In this document: positions 51,821-57,872 of the stretch, piece after piece
How the letters are laid out: each line of letters begins with the position of its first letter
Numbering within the stretch: the first letter of the stretch is position 1
NCBI RefSeq assembly: GCF_023264675.1
Contig: NZ_JAHFVG010000036.1
Span: 1-57,872 of the forward strand
From: Rhodococcus sp. (in: high G+C Gram-positive bacteria)
GTDB taxonomy: Bacteria; Actinomycetota; Actinomycetes; Mycobacteriales; Mycobacteriaceae
DNA: 57,872 nt
Direction: 5' to 3'
The notes under the pieces: generated by a model
The model's input: the letters and a program-made list of their open reading frames with translations, nothing else
The model's database searches: none
What the model was told of the DNA's origin: nothing
Translations under genes and position numbers: made by a program

Positions 51821-51922
51821 CGCGTCGAGTGGGTCGATCTGTAGAGGTGGACGCGATGTCGGCTTCGCGTGGCCGCCTTCGAGGGATTGTCCGCGTGCAT
51901 GGGTGGGCGCGATATTCTGTTA

Positions 51923-51938
51923 AATCTCCCATATCTGG
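51923..51938 (-). terminator. Weak hairpin after the tape measure gene
   Basis: CTCCCA (51923-51928) and TGGGAG (51933-51938) form a 6-bp hairpin about 90 nt past the tape measure stop on the minus strand, followed there by ATTTAA. A weak terminator is possible. The rest of 51821-52027 shows no gene. Confidence 0.4.
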
Positions 51939-52027
51939 GAGGGTGTGTCTGCGATCAGTGATGCAGTGCGAGAACGGAGTTCAGTTTCCATCCCTCCATT
52001 CTCGCCTGCGTTTGGACCTCTGGAACG

Positions 52028-55000
52028 TTAGAGGCGTAGCCCGATTGAGGCTGCCGCGTTGCGGATCACAGCACCAGGATCGTTGCCCTGCTGAGTCACC
52101 ACGTCGCCGTTGATCTGATCGCCCTGAATGGTGTCGCCAGACGGCGGAATCTCCTGTGCAGCGTTACGGAATCCCTCTACCAACTGCTGCACAGTCTCTT
52201 GCCCCAAGTTCAAAATGCCGCCCGAAAGCAGGCTTTTGAATTCCTCGGATGCAAACCCTGCCAGCCCCGCGAATCCAACTAGACCCTTGTACATCTCCTG
52301 TGCCGCCAACTGACCTGCTGTCGCCTGCTTCAGCACCGTGAGTGGCGCACCGGATCCGACAGCATCAGAGTCTGCTTGCGCCGAGGACCACTGCTTGACG
52401 GTGTCGGCGTGCTTACTGCCGCCCGCTTCGAATGCTCGATCGGTGGGGCCGAAGAATCCGACCGTGCCACCCTCCGCATAGGCGCCCACCGCGTCATGAC
52501 GCAGCATGTCGAGCAGCCCCGGATACTTGTCCGCAATGGCCTTCGGGATGACGACCTCGCCAGGGGTGAGCATCGCCGGAATAACATCTGTTGGTGGGAT
52601 TTGTCCAAGCGCACCCCGCACCAGCGGTGACGACTCCTCGACGCCGAAGTTCTCACGAATCTTCGAGGTGTACTGACCGTTGGCGAGCGACACCAAGCCA
52701 GTCGAATCCTGCTCCGCGAGTTGGTTCACAGCTTGCCGTAACCCGTCGAGTACGCCCTCGATACGTGCTTGCGGTGTGGATTCGGTGTCGACGGCTTTCG
52801 CTGCTGCACCTCCGGCTTGCGGGGATCCTCCACCGGAACCACCACTGCTCGGTTTACTGCTGACCGCGCTCGATGGCCAGTTGGTGACGAACACGTCGCG
52901 TACATCTCCACCGCGAGCGCCATTGCTGCCTGTCGTGCTCGAACCTCCGCCACTTCCATCTGCTCCGGCACTGCCGGTAGCCGAATCTCCTGTGAGAGCT
53001 TCTGTGGCGGGATCGTCGCCGGTCGGGTAGTGCCACACCATAGGGAAGTCCTGCGCGCCCTGAGCGCCGGCACCGAACACGATGCCGCTTGATCCCGATT
53101 CAGCATCCGTCCCGAACAGGGTGCCGGCCATGTGGCCGTTGGTGCCTGTCCCGCCGTTGGTCCCGATGTTGAAGCCGCCTGGATCGAAGCCAGGCTGAAA
53201 GCCGAGGGCAGCGAAGTCGGAATCGGTTGTGAAGCGAACACTCTGGCCGGTGTAAGCATTGAAGATGCCTGACCAGTACCCGGAGCAATCGAGTTTGCCG
53301 TACTCGTAGGGCATACCGTTCTTCGACTGCGCGTAGGAGATCGCAGCATCACGGTTGCCAATCGCGCCACCGTCAGCGAACGCCCCAACCTGGCCGTTCT
53401 CCAACGCTGCACGGAATCGGTAGACGCCTGCTTGACCGCCGAGGTTCTTCACATCCTCCGCATCAAGCATGTGTTCACCAGGGGATGCCCACAGCGGGAT
53501 GTTGTCGGAGCGTGGCCCACCAGCGCCGGTGATCGCCCCACCGTCTGCAAACTCACCGCCGCCTGCACGTCCCGGTGCCGAGATCGGAGTAGGTACAGGG
53601 CCTTGCATCGATGGTGCGTCCGCAGCCGACACACCCTGCGACTCCCAATAGCCGATCCGCCGCTGCTGCAATTCGACGAACATGCTGACCGACTTGTTGC
53701 GGTTGTTCGATATGAAGTTGTCTATCGCGACTTGACCTTCATCGGTGTCGGCGTACACCTCGACAGTGCCGTCTTCGAGCGTCCTGGTTTTGACATTCAA
53801 AGCCGACAAGGCGTCCAAACTATCCTTTGTCAACGCCTCGGTGACGATCGTCTTACCGTTCGGGACGCCGATCACTTTATCTTTCAACACATCTAGCGCG
53901 ACGGTTGCTTCGGGCATACCGGGCTGATTGATCTGCGTATCAACAAGATCCGGTACGAGCCCGTAGGAGTTGATCAAATTAAGGGCCTCGGTATTGGTGA
54001 GTCCCATAGCCATTGCTTGATCCAGGATTGCGCCGCGGTTAGCTGCGTATTGCGCTGTCAGTTCTTCAACTGTCGCGCCCGCCTCTAGCCCGGTCCGGGT
54101 CTGTGCTTCGAAACCGCTCGTCAGTCCGCGTAACTGGTCGGCAAGCCCTGGCGGCAGCATGTCACCGGCTGCTCCCGTGAAGCCCTCAAGTTGCAGTATT
54201 GTTCCGTCCGCTTGTTCACCAAGCGACGAGATCGCGTCGTTCACCTTTTGGATCTCGTCATTGAATGCTGCCGAAAGCTGCATGTCGCCGGCGAAGCCGT
54301 TGAAACGTTCCTGAGCGGCGTCGATGCCAGGGATCAGGGTGTCGTCGATGACGGTTGCACCCTTGGTCAGCGCGTCTTCGATCGCAGTACCACCATTGCG
54401 GGTCGAGTCCGCGAGATCACGCAGCTTGTCGGCTGCACCATCCGTAGCGATACCCAATAGAGATCCGAAGCCGGGGATGCTCTCACCGACAGCGAGAATG
54501 TTCGCGCCCATATCCAGGAACGACGCTCCTGTTTCGGCTGCTGAACCCGCGAACTCACCGAGCATCCGCATACCGTCAGCTACGAACGACGCCACAGCTT
54601 TCGCTGCGTCGAAGCCTGCGTTACCGATGCCGATGAAGAACTCGATGACCCCGGCGCGGTTGTTGGAGATGTTGTTGGCCCACTCTGCGATCTGTGGGCC
54701 GAACGCTTCAGCGAGAGATGCTTTGAGGCCGTCAGCTACCGTCGAGATAGAACGCATCGCGCCCTCAACTGAGGTTGCAGCGTTGCCGCCCATCACATCA
54801 ATGGCGGACTTTGCTGCGCCTTCGTAGTCGTTCATCGATTGCATGGCACTGGTCAGGTCGAGTTCGTTCATTGCGTTGCCGAGGTCTTCGGCTTTGGTCC
54901 CGAATAGTCCAACGGCGATCGCATTTCGGGCGATCGGGTCTTCAGTCTGGCGGATGGCGGTTAGTAGATCGCCCATTGCTGCGGAGCCGTCTTCGCCGCC

Positions 55001-56089
55001 GCGCCCTATGCGTTCGATCATGTCTTCGGCGTTCATGCCCAGGGCTGAGTAGGCTTCGCCGGCTTCTTTAGATCCGTCGATCGATCGAATGGCGAACTCT
55101 TTGATCGCATCTGCTGCTGTGTCCGTATCGCGTGCACCGGCTTGGACTGCCTGGTTCATCAACCCGAAAGCCTCTGCCCCGGATAGCCCGACTTTCTCGA
55201 ACTGCACCGAGTATTCGGTGACTGTGTCTACGAGGTCTTCGGATGCGTTGAGCCCCATCTGCCCGCCCTTGACGAGCAGGTCGAATGCGTCGTTGACGTC
55301 GGTGGCGAATCCGGATTTGACTGCGTTTCCTGCTGCGCGGGCGACGTTGGGGATATCTTCGCCGAGGATTGTTGCGACGCCGTCGAGGCTGCTGATTACG
55401 GCTTCTGCGTCTCGTTGGGTGGCTCCGGGATCGAGTAGCCCGTTGGCCAGGGCGGCTTTGACAGTGCCTAGGTTTCCCTCGATCGACTCACCGAAGACGT
55501 TGGCGTACGCCTCTCCCGCGGCTTGCGCGAACTTCTCTGCCTGGGCGACGGTGGTTCCCGTCTGGGCCTGGAACAGGTCTCGTTGTAGTTCCTGCTGCAT
55601 GCCGTCTTTGATGGCGGATGCGAGTGCGACACCGACGCCGAGACCTAGCGCTGCGACGCCTAGGATGGAGCCTGCGATTGGTCCGGCCTTGCTGCTGATG
55701 GAGGAGATGGAGTCGGAGAAGCCGGAGAGGAATCTGTCGCCGGTGTCGCCTCCTGCTTGTCCGCCCAGGCCGTCAGCAACTTGCCGTCCTGATCGTTCTG
55801 CGGTGTCGCCTATGCGCCCCAAGGCTTGCTCGGCGTCGCGTGCGGATTGTGCGAGTCCTGAGGGGACGGAGTCGAGCCGGCGGACATCGGTGCTGGCGTC
55901 TCTCGCTGAGTTGCCGAGGTCGGTTAGTGCTCGGTCGGCTGTGTTGAGGCTGCCGCGCATGCCTTGCGCGCTGCGGTCGAGGTTGGTTGCGAGTGAGCGG
56001 GCGTTGCGCTCGGCTGTCTGTAGACCTCGAGTGAACCGAGTGTCGTCGAGTTCGAGAGTGGTGAAGATCGTTCCGGTATCGAGAGCCAT
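52028..56089 (-). CDS. Phage tail tape measure protein with NlpC/P60-like segment
   Basis: A 1353-residue protein. A coiled-coil start (LELDDTRFTRGLQTAERNAR) leads to a tape-measure core with hydrophobic patches (GSILGVAALGLGVGVALAS) and NAIAVGLFGTKAEDLGNAM, typical of the TP901-type core. Near the C-terminus the segment MPYEYGKLDCSGYWS (Cys near 933) and NGHMAGTLFG (His near 986) recalls an NlpC/P60-like peptidase often found in actinophage tape measures. IPPTDVIPAMLTPGEVVIPK is another common tape-measure motif. Its length would set a tail of ordinary siphophage size. ATG 56089. Confidence 0.85.
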   Translation of the reverse strand: MALDTGTIFTTLELDDTRFTRGLQTAERNARSLATNLDRSAQGMRGSLNTADRALTDLGNSARDASTDVRRLDSVPSGLAQSARDAEQALGRIGDTAERSGRQVADGLGGQAGGDTGDRFLSGFSDSISSISSKAGPIAGSILGVAALGLGVGVALASAIKDGMQQELQRDLFQAQTGTTVAQAEKFAQAAGEAYANVFGESIEGNLGTVKAALANGLLDPGATQRDAEAVISSLDGVATILGEDIPNVARAAGNAVKSGFATDVNDAFDLLVKGGQMGLNASEDLVDTVTEYSVQFEKVGLSGAEAFGLMNQAVQAGARDTDTAADAIKEFAIRSIDGSKEAGEAYSALGMNAEDMIERIGRGGEDGSAAMGDLLTAIRQTEDPIARNAIAVGLFGTKAEDLGNAMNELDLTSAMQSMNDYEGAAKSAIDVMGGNAATSVEGAMRSISTVADGLKASLAEAFGPQIAEWANNISNNRAGVIEFFIGIGNAGFDAAKAVASFVADGMRMLGEFAGSAAETGASFLDMGANILAVGESIPGFGSLLGIATDGAADKLRDLADSTRNGGTAIEDALTKGATVIDDTLIPGIDAAQERFNGFAGDMQLSAAFNDEIQKVNDAISSLGEQADGTILQLEGFTGAAGDMLPPGLADQLRGLTSGFEAQTRTGLEAGATVEELTAQYAANRGAILDQAMAMGLTNTEALNLINSYGLVPDLVDTQINQPGMPEATVALDVLKDKVIGVPNGKTIVTEALTKDSLDALSALNVKTRTLEDGTVEVYADTDEGQVAIDNFISNNRNKSVSMFVELQQRRIGYWESQGVSAADAPSMQGPVPTPISAPGRAGGGEFADGGAITGAGGPRSDNIPLWASPGEHMLDAEDVKNLGGQAGVYRFRAALENGQVGAFADGGAIGNRDAAISYAQSKNGMPYEYGKLDCSGYWSGIFNAYTGQSVRFTTDSDFAALGFQPGFDPGGFNIGTNGGTGTNGHMAGTLFGTDAESGSSGIVFGAGAQGAQDFPMVWHYPTGDDPATEALTGDSATGSAGADGSGGGSSTTGSNGARGGDVRDVFVTNWPSSAVSSKPSSGGSGGGSPQAGGAAAKAVDTESTPQARIEGVLDGLRQAVNQLAEQDSTGLVSLANGQYTSKIRENFGVEESSPLVRGALGQIPPTDVIPAMLTPGEVVIPKAIADKYPGLLDMLRHDAVGAYAEGGTVGFFGPTDRAFEAGGSKHADTVKQWSSAQADSDAVGSGAPLTVLKQATAGQLAAQEMYKGLVGFAGLAGFASEEFKSLLSGGILNLGQETVQQLVEGFRNAAQEIPPSGDTIQGDQINGDVVTQQGNDPGAVIRNAAASIGLRL

Positions 56090-56124
56090 GTGGCCTCACC
56101 GTCTTTCGTCGTATGGGCATAAGA

Positions 56125-56157
56125 AAGCCCCGCACATCGGATGGATGTACGGGGCTT
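56125..56157 (-). terminator. Strong hairpin between the small gene and the tape measure gene
   Basis: AAGCCCCG...ACAT pairs with ATGT...CGGGGCTT (56125-56157) with one mismatch. On the minus strand it is followed by TCTT. It sits between the stop at 56174 and the tape measure start at 56089, so the tape measure unit may need its own promoter or antitermination. Confidence 0.6.
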
Positions 56158-56173
56158 GGTGAAGCGCTGTCAG

Positions 56174-56479
56174 CTACTCGGCTGTTGCAGGTTCAGGGAA
56201 GTCCTCGGGGTGGAGGGATCGGTACAGCTCGAATTGCTCTAGCTGTGTTGTGACGCTGTAGGCGGTGAGCTGCTTGATTGCCTTGCGGGTGAACGCTGCG
56301 ATCTCCACGGTGTTCGCTACGGATTCGAGCAGTGCGGCCCTGAGTTCGGTTGGGGTTAGTTTGTTGGCGAGTTTCTGTAGCTGGTCGTATTCGCCGGCTC
56401 GCAGGTGGTGGGCGAGTACGACAGCTACGGTGTTGGCTTCTTTGCCGCTGAGGGGCATGTGTTTTCCTTTGCGTGCCAT
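56174..56479 (-). CDS. Hypothetical protein upstream of the tape measure gene, possible tail assembly chaperone
   Basis: A 101-residue helical protein (MPLSGKEANTVAVVLAHHLR, then ELRAALLESVANTVEIAAFT and TTQLEQFELYRSLHPEDFPE). It precedes the tape measure gene, where tail assembly chaperones are usually encoded, and overlaps the preceding gene by 55 nt in the -1 frame. Starts at ATG 56479 or 56458. No family match by eye. Confidence 0.55.
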   Translation of the reverse strand: MARKGKHMPLSGKEANTVAVVLAHHLRAGEYDQLQKLANKLTPTELRAALLESVANTVEIAAFTRKAIKQLTAYSVTTQLEQFELYRSLHPEDFPEPATAE

Positions 56480-56646
56480 TCGAGGGATCGCTGCCGTTCG
56501 ATGGCGGTCTGTAGTTGGCTGAAGCGCTGTTCGGCTTCGAGCAGCCGCTGTTCGGTGTGGACGTTCTGATTGCGTCGGTGTTGCTGCCGTGCGTTGGTGC
56601 GTGCTCGCTTGGTTTCCCGGAGTTGCTGGTAAAGGTCGTCAGTCAT
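56425..56646 (-). CDS. Small coiled-coil element protein
   Basis: A 73-residue, Arg/Gln-rich coiled-coil protein (TKRARTNARQQHRRNQNVHT, LLEAEQRFSQLQTAIERQRS). It starts 12 nt after the small-terminase-like gene stop and overlaps the next gene by 55 nt. The overlap frame would allow a -1 fusion. No family recognised. Confidence 0.55.
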   Translation of the reverse strand: MTDDLYQQLRETKRARTNARQQHRRNQNVHTEQRLLEAEQRFSQLQTAIERQRSLEWHAKENTCPSAAKKPTP

Positions 56647-56657
56647 CGTCGGGTGTC

Positions 56658-57164
56658 CTACTCGTCGTCTTTGGGGTAGACGTACTTCCGGGGTTCGTCG
56701 TCGGCCTTCCCTCCGCCGAGGATGTGCTCGAAGTACCGGGCCATGTCGGATTCATCCGCGGGTGCTTTGCCGGTCTGCAATGTCAGGCGCTCTTGGTTCA
56801 CGCTCTTGTCGTGGGCCACGCCTGCTATCACGATCAGATCGCGGGCATCTTCGAAGTTTCCGGTAGCGAGCCGTTGCGCCGCGAGCAGTCCAGCGCGCAA
56901 CAGTTGCAGCTCAAGCTCGGTGCGTAACTGTTTGGCGTTGAGGGATGCGATGGCAGCGGCTTCAGCTAATTGTGGGCTGCGGGAGAATGAGACGCCGGCG
57001 ATCTCGGCTGCGCGTGTGACGGTTCCTTGTGAGGTGCCGAGCACCTTCACGATTTCGTTCCGTCCCATTCCTTCCGCTGCGAGTCGAGCTACGTCGGGTG
57101 CGAGTATTTCCGCGCGCGTTCTTTTATGCTTGGCCCGGTCCGAGCGCGCTATGTGGTCGGTCAT
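56658..57164 (-). CDS. Small terminase-like helix-turn-helix protein
   Basis: A 168-residue protein with an N-terminal helix-turn-helix (AEGMGRNEIVKVLGTSQGTV) and a helical RTELELQLLRAGLLAAQRLA / DLIVIAGVAHDKSVNQERLT region. An acidic C-terminus follows (YVYPKDDE). This layout matches small terminase-like proteins in actinophages and their satellites. No large terminase follows on the minus strand. It starts at ATG 57164 after a hairpin terminator. Confidence 0.6.
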   Translation of the reverse strand: MTDHIARSDRAKHKRTRAEILAPDVARLAAEGMGRNEIVKVLGTSQGTVTRAAEIAGVSFSRSPQLAEAAAIASLNAKQLRTELELQLLRAGLLAAQRLATGNFEDARDLIVIAGVAHDKSVNQERLTLQTGKAPADESDMARYFEHILGGGKADDEPRKYVYPKDDE

Positions 57165-57189
57165 TGTGCGGCCCTCCGTGGGGCGTGTG

Positions 57190-57223
57190 AGCCCTGACCC
57201 ACACTCATGTATGGGTCAGGGCT
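57190..57223. terminator. Perfect 12-bp hairpin between element gene blocks
   Basis: AGCCCTGACCCA (57190-57201) and TGGGTCAGGGCT (57212-57223) pair perfectly with a 10-nt loop. On the plus strand GTTT follows; on the minus strand CACAC follows. It lies between the stop at 57259 and the terminase-like start at 57164. Confidence 0.6.
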
Positions 57224-57258
57224 GTTTCGTTCGTCCCTGGTGGATCAAGGGATCGGGA

Positions 57259-57435
57259 TTACGCTGCTGCGTCGAGGCTCTTCGGCGTTTCGGCTGGGAT
57301 GCTGATGCGCAGGAGGTTTTCGATGTCGCCGCGTTGCTTGTCTGAGAGTGGCGGTGTTTCGGCTACGAGTTGCCTAATTCGGTCGGCGTACTTGTAGGTG
57401 CTTTTGCGTCGGGTGATTGAGGTGACTGGGCTCAC
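57259..57435 (-). CDS. Small hypothetical element protein
   Basis: A 58-residue protein, too short for a length filter. GTG 57435 overlaps the upstream TGA (GTGA). It reads VSPVTSITRRKSTYKYADRI, RQLVAETPPLSDKQRGDIEN and LLRISIPAETPKSLDAAA. The SDKQRGDIENLLR segment recalls small phage proteins, but I cannot name it. A hairpin terminator follows. Confidence 0.6.
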   Translation of the reverse strand: MSPVTSITRRKSTYKYADRIRQLVAETPPLSDKQRGDIENLLRISIPAETPKSLDAAA

Positions 57436-57575
57436 GCTGCTACCTCGCGTTCGTCGGTGGTTGCTTCTAGGGCGGCTTTTACGCGGGTGAGTTCGGTCTC
57501 GGCTGCTTCTCGTAGCCGGCGTTCTTTCGCGAGTGAGTTCTCAAGCCGTGACATCTGTACGCGAAGGCTGGTCAT
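57432..57575 (-). CDS. Small coiled-coil element protein
   Basis: A 47-residue coiled coil (MTSLRVQMSRLENSLAKERR, LREAAETELTRVKAALEA). ATG 57575 is chosen because GGGAAAG lies 8-14 nt before it. ATG 57602 would add nine residues. It overlaps the next small gene and is the most upstream recognised member of this block. Confidence 0.5.
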   Translation of the reverse strand: MTSLRVQMSRLENSLAKERRLREAAETELTRVKAALEATTDEREVAA

Positions 57576-57872
57576 GCGATCTGCTTTCCCGAGACACGCC
57601 ATGTTCCTAGGGGTGTTGCATGTGTTGCATGTGTTGCATCTCGGCCGGGTAGGGGTAGAAGTGTTGCTTTCTCTTTCTCTACAGAGAGAGAAGAAGTGTG
57701 TGTGTGGGAGGGAACATTTGGTGTTGCGTCTGTATCCGCGGGGGTGCCGTTTGAGTAGTGCCCCATAGAGTGGTGTAACTCGGTGGCCGAGCCCCTCTAC
57801 GAATCCGTGTTGTGCACGGATGTAGAGCGGCCATCGTGTGATCCTTCGAGTCAACCGTCTAAAGAATCCTCG
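57576..57872. other. Non-coding stretch at the right edge, repeat-rich
   Basis: No convincing gene is seen. On the minus strand an open frame runs through but shows low-complexity His/Cys/Thr runs caused by the tandem repeat. Four further GTGTTG matches (57663, 57721, 57811 and the tandem block) mark it as a likely regulatory or origin region. Confidence 0.4.
57613..57639. repeat. Three tandem copies of GTGTTGCAT
   Basis: GTGTTGCAT occurs three times without a break (57613-57621, 57622-57630, 57631-57639). Two more GTGTTGC copies follow at about 57663 and 57722. Short direct repeats like these act as iterons at replication origins or as binding sites for element regulators. Confidence 0.65.

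Larger units (their letters stand above)
45770..57872. mobile_element. Integrated phage-like element, possibly a satellite, right end outside the window
   Basis: It starts where an oxygenase gene is interrupted, with a serine integrase reading inward. Minus-strand genes follow: excisionase-like, minor-head-ADP-ribosyltransferase fusion, tape measure, small-terminase-like. At least 12.1 kb is present. No large terminase, portal, major capsid, protease, lysis or repressor gene was recognised here. The order (tape measure next to the terminase-like gene, minor-head gene near the integrase) is unlike a normal tailed-phage genome, and hairpin terminators separate the blocks. It may be a satellite like phiRv1-type prophage-like elements, or only one end of a larger prophage. 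Confidence 0.75.

Noticed and set aside
57669..57692. CT/AG-rich hairpin near the right edge
   Set aside because: Short, low-complexity stem that could arise by chance; not listed as a terminator.

Overview
The window is high-GC, gene-dense actinobacterial DNA. DUF3558 lipoproteins, orphan ESX/type VII secretion substrates, a cutinase-family hydrolase, a PPOX-type F420/FMN oxidoreductase, FadD, a DUF2510 protein, an aztABCD zinc locus and GTG/TTG starts point to a mycolate-type genus, most likely Rhodococcus or a close relative. The species cannot be named from the sequence alone.

Layout. (1) About 1-4.03 kb, minus strand: an orphan type VII cassette of two WXG100 proteins, a polymorphic-toxin-like protein, and a run of small overlapping or closely spaced genes of the kind that encode immunity proteins. 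A 5'-partial gene touches the left edge. (2) 4.2-6.7 kb: a decayed short-chain dehydrogenase and a secreted cutinase-like hydrolase. (3) 7.1-9.5 kb, plus strand: a second type VII cassette made of a SAV_915-like protein, an EspC/WXG-like protein, an effector with a glycine-rich hydrophobic C-terminus, and a membrane protein that may be its immunity partner. (4) 9.6-13.8 kb: a Fic protein behind a perfect 12-bp inverted repeat, a tandemly duplicated lipoprotein/partner pair, and an FKBP-type lipoprotein. (5) 14-20.7 kb: mixed housekeeping and decayed genes, including an internally deleted FMN-dependent monooxygenase, and FadD. (6) 20.7-22 kb: an NAD(P)-binding reductase with an Rrf2 regulator. 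(7) 22-27 kb: an azt zinc-uptake locus with two Zur-like sites and a second AztD-like protein. (8) 27-45.8 kb: ordinary chromosomal genes (diiron oxygenase, thioesterase, ABC-F, dehydrogenase, tandem-TetR regulator, EamA transporter and others), with two ArsR-SRPBCC modules near the end.

(9) From about 45.77 kb to the right edge there is an integrated phage-like element. It interrupts an isopenicillin-N-synthase-like oxygenase gene exactly at its HxD iron-binding motif. It carries a large serine integrase, then mostly minus-strand genes: an excisionase-like protein leading a tight operon, a phage minor-head protein fused to an ADP-ribosyltransferase with a candidate immunity gene 2 nt downstream, a tape measure protein with an NlpC/P60-like segment, and a small-terminase-like protein. 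No large terminase, portal, major capsid or protease gene is seen in the 12 kb visible. The gene blocks are separated by strong hairpin terminators. The arrangement resembles a phage satellite or a reduced prophage, but the element continues past the window.

The most interesting systems are the minor-head/ADP-ribosyltransferase fusion with its neighbour, the two type VII effector cassettes, and several perfect operator-like inverted repeats (Fic, Rrf2/reductase, ArsR, ABC-F, dehydrogenase).
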